DNA of 64,000 bases from Kingella potus (GTDB lineage Bacteria; Pseudomonadota; Gammaproteobacteria; Burkholderiales; Neisseriaceae), in contig NZ_UGJJ01000001.1 in the NCBI RefSeq assembly GCF_900451175.1, positions 806,001-870,000 on the forward strand, given 5' to 3'. The notes beneath the pieces are model-generated. The model saw only the letters and a program-made list of their open reading frames with translations. It did no database searches and was not told where the DNA came from. A program made the position numbers and the translations under genes. Shown piece after piece: positions 15,723 through 23,722 of this stretch; the first letter of the stretch is position 1; each line of letters starts with the position of its first letter.

Positions 15723-17270
15723 ATGCACGCTTCGACTCTCGCCGAATTTTGGCCGCTCTGCCTGCGCCGCCTGCACGATACGCTGGACGTGCGGCAGTTT
15801 GACACTTGGATCGCGCCCCTGACTGTGGGCGAAGAGGACGGCGTGTGGGCGGTGTATGCGAAAAACCAGTTTGCAGCCAATATGTTGCGCAATCAGTTTG
15901 CCGATTTGTTCGAATCTGTACGCGCCGAGCTCGCGCCCGGCCAAAGCCCGCTGGTGTTTAAGGCGGGGCGGGGCGTGTCTTATCCGATGGCGCAGGCGGA
16001 GGACGGGAAGCCGCAGGTGCGGAGGCCGTCTGAAAACGCTGCCGCAGCGGATGCGCCGGCACCTGATTCCGGATTGGCGGAAAAGCGCAGGCCTGCCGCC
16101 AAACAGAGTGCGCAGGATATTTTGGCCGAGCGTCTGAAAAACCTGCCGCCGAAGGCGCAGGCGGAGGACGAAACCAAAGCACGGGCGGAACCCGCCGCCG
16201 CGCCGCCGCGCAAACCCGCTGCCGCCGATGCCCGCGATGTCCATTACAGCCACAGCAATCTGTCGCCCGACTATACGTTTGAAACGCTGGTGGAGGGCAA
16301 GGGCAACCGCATGGCCGCCGCCGCCGCCAGATCCATCGCCGAAAATCCCGGCCGCAGCTACAATCCCTTTTTCCTCTACGGCAGCACAGGTTTGGGCAAG
16401 ACCCACTTGGTGCAGGCCGTCGGCAACGAGTTGCTGAAAAACCGTCCCGATGCCAAAGTGCGCTATATGCACGCCGACGACTATATCCGCAGCTTTATGA
16501 AAGCGGTGCGCCACAACAGCTACGACGTGTTCAAGCAGCAGTACAAGCAGTATGATCTGCTCATTATCGACGACATCCAGTTTATCAAGGGAAAAGACCG
16601 TACGATGGAAGAATTTTTCTATCTGTACAACCACTTCCACAACGAAAAAAAACAGCTCATCCTGACCTGCGACGTGCTGCCCGCCCAAATCGAAGGCATG
16701 GACGACCGCCTCAAATCGCGGTTTTCGTGGGGTCTGACGCTGGAACTCGAGCCGCCCGAATTGGAAATGCGCGTTGCCATTTTGCAGAAAAAAGCCGAGG
16801 CATCGGGCGTAACCATCAGCGAAGACGCGGCTTTCTTTATCGCCAAATACATACGCTCCAACGTGCGCGAACTCGAAGGCGCGTTCAAGCGCGTCGAAGC
16901 CAGCAGCCGCTTCCAGAAAAAGCCCATCGACATCGATTTGGCCGCCGAAGCCTTGCAGGACATCGTTGCCAGCACTTATAAAGTCATCACCGCCGAGCTG
17001 ATACTCGACACCGTCGCCAAACACTACCGCGTCAAAATCAGTGAGCTTTTGGGTAAAAAGCGCACCCGCAACATCGCCCGTCCGCGCCAGGTGGCCATGA
17101 GTCTGACCAAAGACCTGACCAGCATGAGCCTGCCCGCCATCGGCGATGCGTTCGGCGGCCGCGACCACACCACCGTCATGCACGGCATCAAAGCCGTGGC
17201 CAAGCTGCGGCAGGAAGATCCCGAACTGGCGCAGGATTACGAAAAACTGCTGCTGCTGATACAAAACTGA
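15723..17270 (+). CDS. dnaA: Chromosomal replication initiator DnaA
   Basis: AAA+ initiator of 515 residues. Domain I spans about 1-85. Domain II, about 90-170, is unusually charged and Ala/Pro-rich. The AAA+ core has Walker A GSTGLGKT at 220-227 and LLIIDDIQF near 281. The C-terminal DNA-binding domain carries GGRDHTTVMHGI near 478. A DUS at about 16022-16033 encodes RRPSEN inside the flexible domain II linker. dnaN follows 77 bp downstream, with a single DUS between them. Confidence 0.98.
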   Translation: MHASTLAEFWPLCLRRLHDTLDVRQFDTWIAPLTVGEEDGVWAVYAKNQFAANMLRNQFADLFESVRAELAPGQSPLVFKAGRGVSYPMAQAEDGKPQVRRPSENAAAADAPAPDSGLAEKRRPAAKQSAQDILAERLKNLPPKAQAEDETKARAEPAAAPPRKPAAADARDVHYSHSNLSPDYTFETLVEGKGNRMAAAAARSIAENPGRSYNPFFLYGSTGLGKTHLVQAVGNELLKNRPDAKVRYMHADDYIRSFMKAVRHNSYDVFKQQYKQYDLLIIDDIQFIKGKDRTMEEFFYLYNHFHNEKKQLILTCDVLPAQIEGMDDRLKSRFSWGLTLELEPPELEMRVAILQKKAEASGVTISEDAAFFIAKYIRSNVRELEGAFKRVEASSRFQKKPIDIDLAAEALQDIVASTYKVITAELILDTVAKHYRVKISELLGKKRTRNIARPRQVAMSLTKDLTSMSLPAIGDAFGGRDHTTVMHGIKAVAKLRQEDPELAQDYEKLLLLIQN

Positions 17271-17347
17271 TAACCCGGAATGCCGCGAAGACAAGGCAGG
17301 CCGTCTGAAAACAAAACACCGAAACCGATACATTTTAAGGAAAACCC

Positions 17348-18451
17348 ATGCTGATACTGCAAGCCGACCGCGACAGCCTGCTCAAACCGCTGCAAGCCGT
17401 AACCGGCATCGTCGAACGCCGCCACACGCTGCCCATTCTTTCCAACGTCCTGATCGAAAATGCAAACGGGCAGACCAACATCCTCGCCACCGACCTCGAA
17501 ATCCAAATCAACACCGCCGGCCCCGACAGCGAGGCCGGTGCTTTCCGCATCACCACCAACGCCAAAAAGCTGCAAGACATCCTGCGCGCCCTGCCCGAAG
17601 GTGCGCAGGTTGCCCTCGACTGGGCGCAGAGCCGCCTTACCCTCAAAGCCGGCAAATCCCGTTTCGCCCTGCAAACCCTGCCTGCCGAAGACTTCCCTCT
17701 GATGAGCGTCGGCGAAGAAATCGGCTCCGCCTTTTCCCTGCCGCAGGACACCCTCAAAACCATGCTCTCCCAAGTGCAGTACAGCATGGCCGTGCAGGAC
17801 ATCCGCTACTACCTCAACGGCCTTTTGATGCAGACCGAAGGAAACCAGCTCCGCCTGGTTGCCACCGACGGCCACCGCCTCGCCTACTCCGCCGCCGCCA
17901 TCGAGGCCGACCTGCCCAAGGCCGAAGTCATCCTGCCGCGCAAAACCGTGCTCGAACTCTTCAAGCTGCTCAACCGCCCCGAAGAGCAGGTCAGCGTCGA
18001 GCTGCTGGAAAACCAAGTGCGCTTCCGCTGCAACGGCTCGGTCATCGTCAGCAAAGTCGTCGACGGCAAATTTCCCGACTACAACCGCGTCATCCCGCTC
18101 GACAACGACAAAATCTTCCTCCTCAACCGCGCCGCCTTCCTCGGTTCGCTCGAACGCGCCGCCATTTTGGCCAACGAAAAATTCAGGGGCGCGCGCCTGC
18201 ATTTGCAAGCCGGACTGCTGAGTGTCGTGTGCAGCAACAACGAACAGGAAGAAGCCCGCGAAGAACTCGAAATCGCCTACCAGGGCGGCGAACTCGAAGC
18301 CGCATTCAACATCAACTACCTGATGGACGTGCTGCGCAACGTCCACTCCGACGACATCCAAATCGCTTTCGGCGATGCCAACCGTTCCACCCTGTTTACC
18401 ATTCCCGACAACCCCGACTTCAAATACATCGTTATGCCCATGCGCATCTAG
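17348..18451 (+). CDS. dnaN: DNA polymerase III beta subunit (sliding clamp)
   Basis: Ring-forming processivity clamp, 367 residues, the normal length. It opens MLILQADRDSLLKPLQAVTGIVERRHTLPILSNVLI, contains LVATDGHRLAY near 170 and ends with IVMPMRI, the hallmark C-terminus of bacterial clamps. It follows dnaA and ends in a DUS hairpin. Confidence 0.98.
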   Translation: MLILQADRDSLLKPLQAVTGIVERRHTLPILSNVLIENANGQTNILATDLEIQINTAGPDSEAGAFRITTNAKKLQDILRALPEGAQVALDWAQSRLTLKAGKSRFALQTLPAEDFPLMSVGEEIGSAFSLPQDTLKTMLSQVQYSMAVQDIRYYLNGLLMQTEGNQLRLVATDGHRLAYSAAAIEADLPKAEVILPRKTVLELFKLLNRPEEQVSVELLENQVRFRCNGSVIVSKVVDGKFPDYNRVIPLDNDKIFLLNRAAFLGSLERAAILANEKFRGARLHLQAGLLSVVCSNNEQEEAREELEIAYQGGELEAAFNINYLMDVLRNVHSDDIQIAFGDANRSTLFTIPDNPDFKYIVMPMRI

Positions 18452-18483
18452 CCGCCCGCCGCTACGGCACGCTGCCGCATAAC

Positions 18484-18522
18484 AGGCCGTCTGAAACCGC
18501 CGGACAGGTTTTCAGACGGCCT
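18484..18522 (+). terminator. DUS hairpin terminator of dnaN
   Basis: Paired DUS 18484-18495 / 18511-18522, 33 bp past the stop, followed by TTTACCC. Confidence 0.6.
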
Positions 18523-18559
18523 TTACCCTTTCAAACCCCCCGTCCGACAGCAAACCGCC

Positions 18560-18784
18560 ATGAAAAAAGCCCCCAAAACCTTTGAAGAAGCCCTCAAACG
18601 CCTCGAAGCCCTGACCGAGTCCATGCAAAACGCCGACCTGCCCCTCGAAGACGCGCTGGCCGCCTATCAGGAAGGCAGCACCCTGCTCAAATACTGCCGC
18701 GACAAACTGGCCGAAGCCGAGCAGAAACTGCACATCCTCGATTCAGACGGCCTCATCAAGGAATTTGCCCCCGATGAACAATAA
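18560..18784 (+). CDS. xseB: Exodeoxyribonuclease VII small subunit
   Basis: 74-residue helical subunit of exonuclease VII, recognised by KTFEEALKRLEALTESMQNADLPLEDALAAYQEG. The catalytic subunit xseA is not in this window. A reverse DUS encodes DSDGLI near the C-terminus. The coding end overlaps the ispA start by 11 bp, the same xseB-ispA order as in other proteobacteria. Confidence 0.95.
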   Translation: MKKAPKTFEEALKRLEALTESMQNADLPLEDALAAYQEGSTLLKYCRDKLAEAEQKLHILDSDGLIKEFAPDEQ

Positions 18785-19667
18785 GCAAACCGAACACTGG
18801 CAGATACGGGCGCAGGCGCAGACCGAGCTGCTACTCGAACGCCTGATGCCCTCCGAAAACGACACGCCGCAAGACCTCCACCGCGCCATGCGTTACGCCG
18901 TACTCGGCGGCGGCAAACGCCTGCGCCCCCTGCTGGTGCTGGCCGCCTCCGAAATCGGACAGGCCGATCCTGCCGCCGTCGGGCAGGCCATGGCCGCCGT
19001 CGAACTCGTCCACGCCTACTCCCTCGTCCACGACGATATGCCCGCCATGGACAACGACAGCCTGCGGCGCGGCAAACCCACCTGCCATATCGCCTACGGC
19101 GAAGCCGCCGCCCTGTTGGCCGGCGACGCGCTGCAAACCCTGGCCTTCGACATCCTCGCCCGTCCCGCCGCCCTGCCTGCGGCACGGCAGCTTGAAATGC
19201 TGGCCACCCTCGCCCGCGCCACCGGCAGCCTCGGCATGGCGGGCGGGCAGGCGGTAGACCTGTCCAGCGTCGGCAAAACGCTGACGCAGGAGGGTCTCGA
19301 ACAAATGCACCGCCTCAAAACCGGCGCACTCATCCGCGCCGCCGTCCGCCTCGGCGGCCTTGCCTGTGCCGACTTGGACGACACCGCCCTGCACAGCCTC
19401 GACAGCTATGCCGCGCACCTCGGCCTCGCCTTCCAAGTGATCGACGACGTGCTGGACTGTTCCGCCGACACCGCCACCCTCGGCAAAACCGCCGGCAAAG
19501 ACGCGCAGCACGGCAAGCCCACCTACGTTTCCCTGATGGGAGCGGCAGCCGCCGAGCAATACGCCGAAACGCTGGTATCCGCCGCCGTGTCCGCCCTCGC
19601 CCCCTTCGGCAGCCGTGCCGACAAGCTGCGCAGCCTCGCGCAATTCGTTACCGCGCGGAAAAACTGA
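18774..19667 (+). CDS. ispA: Geranyl/farnesyl diphosphate synthase
   Basis: Short-chain prenyltransferase of 297 residues producing FPP for ubiquinone and undecaprenyl-phosphate synthesis. GGKRLRP lies near 46-52, the first aspartate-rich motif DDMPAMD at 87-93 (the two-residue insertion typical of bacterial FPP synthases) and the second, DDVLD, near 225. The ATG at 18774 lies inside xseB; an earlier in-frame start three codons upstream is less likely. Confidence 0.94.
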   Translation: MNNKQTEHWQIRAQAQTELLLERLMPSENDTPQDLHRAMRYAVLGGGKRLRPLLVLAASEIGQADPAAVGQAMAAVELVHAYSLVHDDMPAMDNDSLRRGKPTCHIAYGEAAALLAGDALQTLAFDILARPAALPAARQLEMLATLARATGSLGMAGGQAVDLSSVGKTLTQEGLEQMHRLKTGALIRAAVRLGGLACADLDDTALHSLDSYAAHLGLAFQVIDDVLDCSADTATLGKTAGKDAQHGKPTYVSLMGAAAAEQYAETLVSAAVSALAPFGSRADKLRSLAQFVTARKN

Positions 19668-19683
19668 ACGGCAGGCATTAAAG

Positions 19684-19723
19684 AGGCCGTCTGAAAACCC
19701 CGTTTCGGATTTTCAGACGGCCT
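19684..19723 (+). terminator. DUS hairpin terminator of ispA
   Basis: Paired DUS 19684-19695 / 19712-19723 with flanking AAGAG/CTCTT extending the stem, 17 bp past the stop. Confidence 0.65.
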
Positions 19724-19815
19724 CTTTGCTGCGGCGGAGAACGTGCGCGTCGTTTTGGGACGACTCCCTATCTGACAGCAGGGCGGACGCTTTTTTGGTT
19801 TTGTTACGGACATAC

Positions 19816-19864
19816 AGGCCGTCTGAAAACCGCTTTAAACCGTTTTCGGATTTTCAGACGGCCT
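19816..19864. repeat. DUS inverted pair in duplicated module 1
   Basis: DUS at 19816-19827 and its complement at 19853-19864. It is followed by the REP-like palindrome 19876-19903. Confidence 0.7.
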
Positions 19865-19875
19865 GTGCCGTTCGG

Positions 19876-19903
19876 CAGGGTGTGTCGCGCAGCGGCGCAC
19901 GCG
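19876..19903 (+). repeat. REP-like palindrome
   Basis: CAGGGTGTGTCGC-GCA-GCGGCGCACGCG. Confidence 0.6.
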
Positions 19904-20117
19904 GCTGCGGATGTCGGAACGGCTTGTTTGCGCCAATGGTTTGAGCAATGGAAAAAAGCCTTCCGAACACACGGATTCGGCATGTCCGAAATGCCGTTTT
20001 TGCGTTTTCAGACGGCCTCTTTGCGGCAATAGAGAACGCGAGCGTTGTCTTTGGACGACGCACCTTATCTGGTCGGGCAGCAGGGCGGACGCTTTTTTGG
20101 TTTTGTTACGGACATAC

Positions 20118-20157
20118 AGGCCGTCTGAAAATCCGAAACGGGGTTTTCAGACGGCCT
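20118..20157. repeat. DUS inverted pair in duplicated module 2
   Basis: DUS at 20118-20129 and its complement at 20146-20157. The surrounding sequence matches module 1 but the loops differ. Confidence 0.7.
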
Positions 20158-20168
20158 GTGCCGTTTGG

Positions 20169-20194
20169 CAGGGTGTCGCGCAGCGGCGCACGCG
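20169..20194 (+). repeat. REP-like palindrome, 2 bases shorter
   Basis: CAGGGTGTCGC-GCA-GCGGCGCACGCG. A TG dinucleotide is missing from the left arm relative to the copy at 19876. Confidence 0.55.
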
Positions 20195-20253
20195 TTTTTC
20201 AGACGCACCCCGGCTATCGGACAATGGAAAAGCCGTGCTGCCACGGCTTTTCC

Positions 20254-20730
20254 TTATTTGCACGCGGCGGACACTTTTTTCACCGCCTCGTCCAGCTTTT
20301 TCGCGTCCACGCCGCCGAGGATGGCCTCGCGTTTGCCGCATTTCACCGCCTCGACGGTGGTAAAGGGCAATGCGCCCACGGTGTTGCCGTGTGCCTTCAT
20401 AAAGCTGCGGCTGTCGCTGCCGGTGTAGAGCCACACGGGGTAGGACACGGGCGTTTTTTGCAGAAAGGCGGCGATGTTTTCCTTCCTGTCCACGGCGATG
20501 CCCACCAAATCGACGCTGCCTTTTTTCTGTTTTTTAAACCATGCCGACATTTCCGGCATTTCCTTTACGCAGGGTTTGCAGTACGAGCCCCAGAAATTGA
20601 CCACGCGCACGGGGGCTTTCAGCTCGGGAAAATCACGGGCTTTGCCGTCGGGGAAGGCGGCCAGATCGGCGGCGGAAAGCGCGGTGCAGGCAAGCAGCAG
20701 CGCGGCGGCGAAGGCGGCGGATTTCATCAT
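20254..20730 (-). CDS. Thioredoxin-like (TlpA family) exported protein
   Basis: 158-residue periplasmic thioredoxin-fold protein. The start at 20730 is chosen for the signal sequence; the longer open frame upstream has no homologous look. LLAC at residues 12-15 could be a weak lipobox, so it may be a lipoprotein. VVNFWGSYCKPCVKEMP carries the redox CxxC at 51-54 and the cis-Pro region is near ALPFTT. It probably reduces or oxidises exported thiols. It is divergent from an ArsC-family gene, and no cytochrome maturation genes are nearby to fix its role. Confidence 0.8.
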   Translation of the reverse strand: MMKSAAFAAALLLACTALSAADLAAFPDGKARDFPELKAPVRVVNFWGSYCKPCVKEMPEMSAWFKKQKKGSVDLVGIAVDRKENIAAFLQKTPVSYPVWLYTGSDSRSFMKAHGNTVGALPFTTVEAVKCGKREAILGGVDAKKLDEAVKKVSAACK

Positions 20731-20876
20731 AAGACACTCCTTGTCGGAAACGGTTTGCAGACGGAGCGGATTATAACCCTTTCCCCGCATACGGAATTTG
20801 CGCGGCGGCAAATCTTTGCGCACGGGGCGGGGCGGGCTTACAATGCCCGCCCCGCCAACAGCAAAGGCCGTCTGAA

Positions 20877-21239
20877 ATGAACGTAACCCTCTACCACAAC
20901 CCCCGCTGTTCCAAATCCCGCGCCGCCGCCGAATGGCTGGCGGAGCAGGGCGTGGCAACCCACATCGTGCGTTATCTCGACCGGCCTCTGGATGCCGCCG
21001 CCCTGCGCGATTTGGCAGGCAGGCTCGGCCTGTCCGACGTGCGCGGCATGATGCGTACGAAAGACGATCTCTACCGCAGCCTGGATTTGGACGGCGCGGA
21101 CAACGAAGCCCTGATCGCCGCCCTTGCCGCCCATCCCGCGCTGCTGGAACGGCCGATTGCCGTGATCGGCGCAAAAGCCGCCATCGGCCGCCCTTTGGAA
21201 AACATCGCCGCGCTTTTACGGCAGGAGCAGGCCGTCTGA
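20877..21239 (+). CDS. arsC: ArsC-family (arsenate reductase/Spx-like) protein
   Basis: Glutaredoxin-linked arsenate reductase family, 120 residues. The catalytic Cys11 is in HNPRCSKSR, and the supporting arginines are in MMRTKDD (near 60) and LERPI (near 94) and GRPLEN (near 105), so an active enzyme is plausible. A DUS (20865-20876) ends immediately before the ATG. A second DUS (21229-21240) encodes the last residues QAV and the TGA stop, so both gene ends are bounded by uptake sequences. No ars operon is present; a YffB-like non-arsenate role is possible. Confidence 0.85.
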   Translation: MNVTLYHNPRCSKSRAAAEWLAEQGVATHIVRYLDRPLDAAALRDLAGRLGLSDVRGMMRTKDDLYRSLDLDGADNEALIAALAAHPALLERPIAVIGAKAAIGRPLENIAALLRQEQAV

Positions 21240-21260
21240 AAACGCCTTTTCAGACGGCCT
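21229..21260 (+). terminator. DUS hairpin overlapping the arsC stop
   Basis: The left DUS contains the stop codon TGA (21237-21239) and the right copy is at 21249-21260. Confidence 0.6.
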
Positions 21261-21276
21261 GCAAACGGAAACGGCA

Positions 21277-21945
21277 ATGAACGGCGCACAACGTTTTTTC
21301 AGACGGCCGCGCATCTTGTGGGGCAGCCTGTGGCGCGGCTTTGTTTGCAGCGTGCTGCTGGTGCTGCTGTTTTTCGCCTGGTGCGGATGGAGCGTCTACC
21401 GCACGGGACAGGCGGTGCTGCCTGCGGATTATGCGGGCGATGCGGCGGTGGTGCTGGGTGCGGCGGCGTGGGATTCCCGCCCTTCGCCCGTGTTCCGCGA
21501 ACGCATCAACCACGCCGTCGGCCTCTATCGCGGCGGGCGCGTGCGCAAGCTGGTGTTTACCGGCGGCGCGGTGAAAAAAGGCTTTATGAGCGAGGGCGAA
21601 GTGGGGCGGCGTTACGCACTCAAACAGGGCGTGCCCGCCGAAGACATCCTGTCGGAAAACAAGTCGCGCACCACCTATGAAAACCTGGCCTATCTGCGTG
21701 CGCCGCTGCGCGAAGCGGGTTTGCGCAAAATCGTTATCGTCAGCGACCCGCCCCATCTGGCCCGCGCCGCCGCCGTGGCGCGCGATCTCGGGCTGGACGC
21801 GGAAGTATCGCCCACGCCCACCACACGCTACGCCGAAGGCGGCAGCCGCTTCAAATTCCAACTGCGCGAAACCATGCTGCTGGCAGGCTACTATTTCTGG
21901 CGCGGCGGCCGCGCGGTGATGGTGTTTTTCGGCTTCGGCAGATAA
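21277..21945 (+). CDS. YdcF/SanA-like DUF218 membrane-anchored protein
   Basis: 222 residues with one N-terminal transmembrane helix (about 22-42) and a DUF218 domain: DAAVVLGAAAWDSRPSPVFRERI, LVFTGGAVKKGFMSEG, ENKSRTTYENLAY and IVIVSDPPHLARA. Members of this family (SanA, ElyC) affect cell-envelope integrity; the exact substrate is unknown. A reverse DUS-like sequence near 21299-21310 encodes FFRRP at the N-terminus. It follows arsC by 37 bp and may be co-transcribed if the hairpin is leaky. Confidence 0.83.
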   Translation: MNGAQRFFRRPRILWGSLWRGFVCSVLLVLLFFAWCGWSVYRTGQAVLPADYAGDAAVVLGAAAWDSRPSPVFRERINHAVGLYRGGRVRKLVFTGGAVKKGFMSEGEVGRRYALKQGVPAEDILSENKSRTTYENLAYLRAPLREAGLRKIVIVSDPPHLARAAAVARDLGLDAEVSPTPTTRYAEGGSRFKFQLRETMLLAGYYFWRGGRAVMVFFGFGR

Positions 21946-21962
21946 AAAACATTCGCATCTTG

Positions 21963-21991
21963 TTGCCCCTGCCCGCCGGTTTTGCTATCAT
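21963..21991 (+). promoter_or_regulatory. Promoter of the metK leader
   Basis: TTGCCC (21963-21968), 17-bp spacer, TATCAT (21986-21991), giving a start near 21998, about 230 nt before metK. Confidence 0.6.
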
Positions 21992-21997
21992 GCGCCC

Positions 21998-22145
21998 CGC
22001 ATTAAGAGTTGGGACTTCCATGCCAACCTGCTTTTCGGGTTTCCGCCCGATAACCGAGTAAGGTGGACGGTTTTCGTAAAACCGATGTGGTCTGCGCGGC
22101 AACGCGGCAGGCAATCGAAATCCCGCTTGAATGCGGGTATTTTTC
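21998..22145 (+). ncRNA. Structured leader RNA (possible attenuator or riboswitch) upstream of metK
   Basis: Five hairpins in a row can be drawn by eye. They are GTTGG(22008-22012)/CCAAC(22023-22027); TCGGG/CCCGA(22035-22050); CGGTTTT-CGT-AAAACCG(22068-22084, perfect); CTGC-GCG-GCAA-CGC-G-GCAG(22092-22110); and CCCGC/GCGGG(22122-22137) followed by TATTTTT. The last resembles an intrinsic terminator, 85 nt before the metK ATG. It does not match SAM-I, SAM-II or SAH consensus sequences as I know them. An independent small RNA ending at 22145 is an alternative. Confidence 0.5.
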
Positions 22146-22229
22146 TGCCCGCCGCAAACAGGCCGTCAGGCAGCCGCCCAAACTTTTCAGACGGCCTCCA
22201 CCCCTATCCTTTCCGAGAAAGAGCAAACC

Positions 22230-23399
22230 ATGAGCGAATACCTGTTTACCTCCGAATCCGTTTCCGAAGGCCATCCCGACAAAGTGGCCGACCAAATCTC
22301 CGATGCCATTCTTGATGCCGTATTGGCGCAAGACCCCGCCGCCCGCGTGGCCGCCGAAACGCTGGTCAACACCGGCCTGTGCGTGCTGGCCGGCGAAATT
22401 ACCACACATGCCCACGTCGACTACATCAAAGTCGCCCGCGACACCATCGCCCGCATCGGCTACAACGACCCCGCGCTGTGTTTTGATGCCAAAGGCTGCG
22501 CCGTCGGCGTGTACTACGACCAACAATCGCCCGACATCGCCCAAGGCGTGAACGAAGGCGAGGGGCTGGATTTGGAACAAGGCGCGGGCGACCAGGGTCT
22601 GATGTTCGGCTACGCCTGCGACGAAACCCCCACGCTGATGCCCTTTGCCATCTATTACAGCCACCGCCTGATGCAGCGGCAGAGCGAACTGCGCCGCGAC
22701 GGCAGCCTGCCGTGGCTGCGCCCCGATGCCAAAGCGCAGATTACCGCCGTGTACGACAGCGAAACCGGCAAAGTCAAACGCATCGACACCGTTGTCCTTT
22801 CCACCCAGCACGACCCCGAAATCGGCCATGAAGAGCTGGAAAAACAGGTTATCGAGCAGATTATCAAGCCCGTACTGCCGCCCGAAATGCTCACCGGACA
22901 AACCAAATACCTGATTAACCCGACAGGCAAATTCGTCATCGGCGGCCCGCACGGCGACTGCGGCTTAACCGGCCGCAAAATCATCGTCGATACCTACGGC
23001 GGCGCAGCCCCGCACGGCGGCGGCGCATTCTCCGGCAAAGACCCGAGCAAAGTCGACCGCTCCGCCGCCTACGCCTGCCGCTATGTCGCCAAAAACATCG
23101 TTGCCGCCGGCCTGGCCACCCAGTGCCAAATCCAGATTTCCTACGCCATCGGCATCGCCGAGCCGACCTCGATTGCCATCGACACTTTCGGCACAGGCAA
23201 AATCAGCGAAGAAAAACTGATTGCCCTGGTGCGCGAACATTTCGACCTGCGCCCCAAAGGCATCGTCAAAATGCTCGACCTTTTGCGCCCGATTTACAGC
23301 AAAACCGCCGCCTACGGCCACTTCGGCCGCGAAGAGCCGGAATTTACCTGGGAGCGCACCGACAAAGCCGCCGCCCTCAAAGCCGCTGCGGGGCTGTAA
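22230..23399 (+). CDS. metK: S-adenosylmethionine synthetase
   Basis: Forms SAM from methionine and ATP, 389 residues, close to the usual length. Signatures are FTSESVSEGHPDK at the N-terminus, GAGDQGLMFGYA near 115-126 and GGGAFSGKDPSKVDRS near 264-279. The ATG at 22230 follows GAAAGAGCAAACC. It has a long structured leader with a possible terminator, and a DUS hairpin after the stop. Confidence 0.98.
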   Translation: MSEYLFTSESVSEGHPDKVADQISDAILDAVLAQDPAARVAAETLVNTGLCVLAGEITTHAHVDYIKVARDTIARIGYNDPALCFDAKGCAVGVYYDQQSPDIAQGVNEGEGLDLEQGAGDQGLMFGYACDETPTLMPFAIYYSHRLMQRQSELRRDGSLPWLRPDAKAQITAVYDSETGKVKRIDTVVLSTQHDPEIGHEELEKQVIEQIIKPVLPPEMLTGQTKYLINPTGKFVIGGPHGDCGLTGRKIIVDTYGGAAPHGGGAFSGKDPSKVDRSAAYACRYVAKNIVAAGLATQCQIQISYAIGIAEPTSIAIDTFGTGKISEEKLIALVREHFDLRPKGIVKMLDLLRPIYSKTAAYGHFGREEPEFTWERTDKAAALKAAAGL

Positions 23400-23410
23400 A
23401 ACAGCGAAAC

Positions 23411-23445
23411 AGAGGCCGTCTGAAAGCAGTTTTCAGACGGCCTCT
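23411..23445 (+). terminator. DUS hairpin terminator of metK
   Basis: AGAGGCCGTCTGAAA..TTTCAGACGGCCTCT with a 7-base loop and a TTTG tail. Confidence 0.65.
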
Positions 23446-23466
23446 TTGCTTGGTGGCGGCAGGGAA

Positions 23467-23539
23467 CGCGTGCGCCGCTTTGGCGGCACACCCTGCCTGA
23501 GTCCCGTGTGCAGGGTGTGTGGCGCAGCCACGCACGCGG
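23467..23539. repeat. Pair of REP-like palindromes, tail to tail
   Basis: A reverse copy (23467-23496, spacer TTT) and a forward copy (23511-23539, GTGTGTGGC-GCA-GCCACGCAC) 14 bp apart. This order is opposite to most other pairs in the window. Confidence 0.6.
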
Positions 23540-23722
23540 TTTGCGCGTTTCAGACGGCCATACCTTATGCGGATTAAACCGCCGTTTTGCGGACAAGGTG
23601 CGGCCGCAGCGGAAAAAACGGCAAACCGTCTGTAAGGTTTTTCCGTCCTGTACGTCTAATGCGGCAGAGGATGCAGCTTTGGCAGGCTGCCCGACCATCC
23701 GACCCGTATCAAAGGAGAAATC

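Larger units (their letters stand above)
19668..20253. other. Intergenic region with duplicated DUS/REP modules
   Basis: About 586 bp without a gene. Two copies of a roughly 150-bp module (about 19735-19903 and 20035-20194) share an AGCAGGGCGGACGC segment, a TTTTTTGGTTTTGTTACGGACATACA-like stretch, a DUS pair and a REP-like palindrome. A single reverse DUS sits at 20007-20018. Confidence 0.65.

Noticed and set aside
19668..20253. CRISPR array, suggested by evenly repeated palindromes
   Set aside because: The repeats are DUS and REP-like words with irregular spacing and repeated, not unique, spacers; no cas genes.
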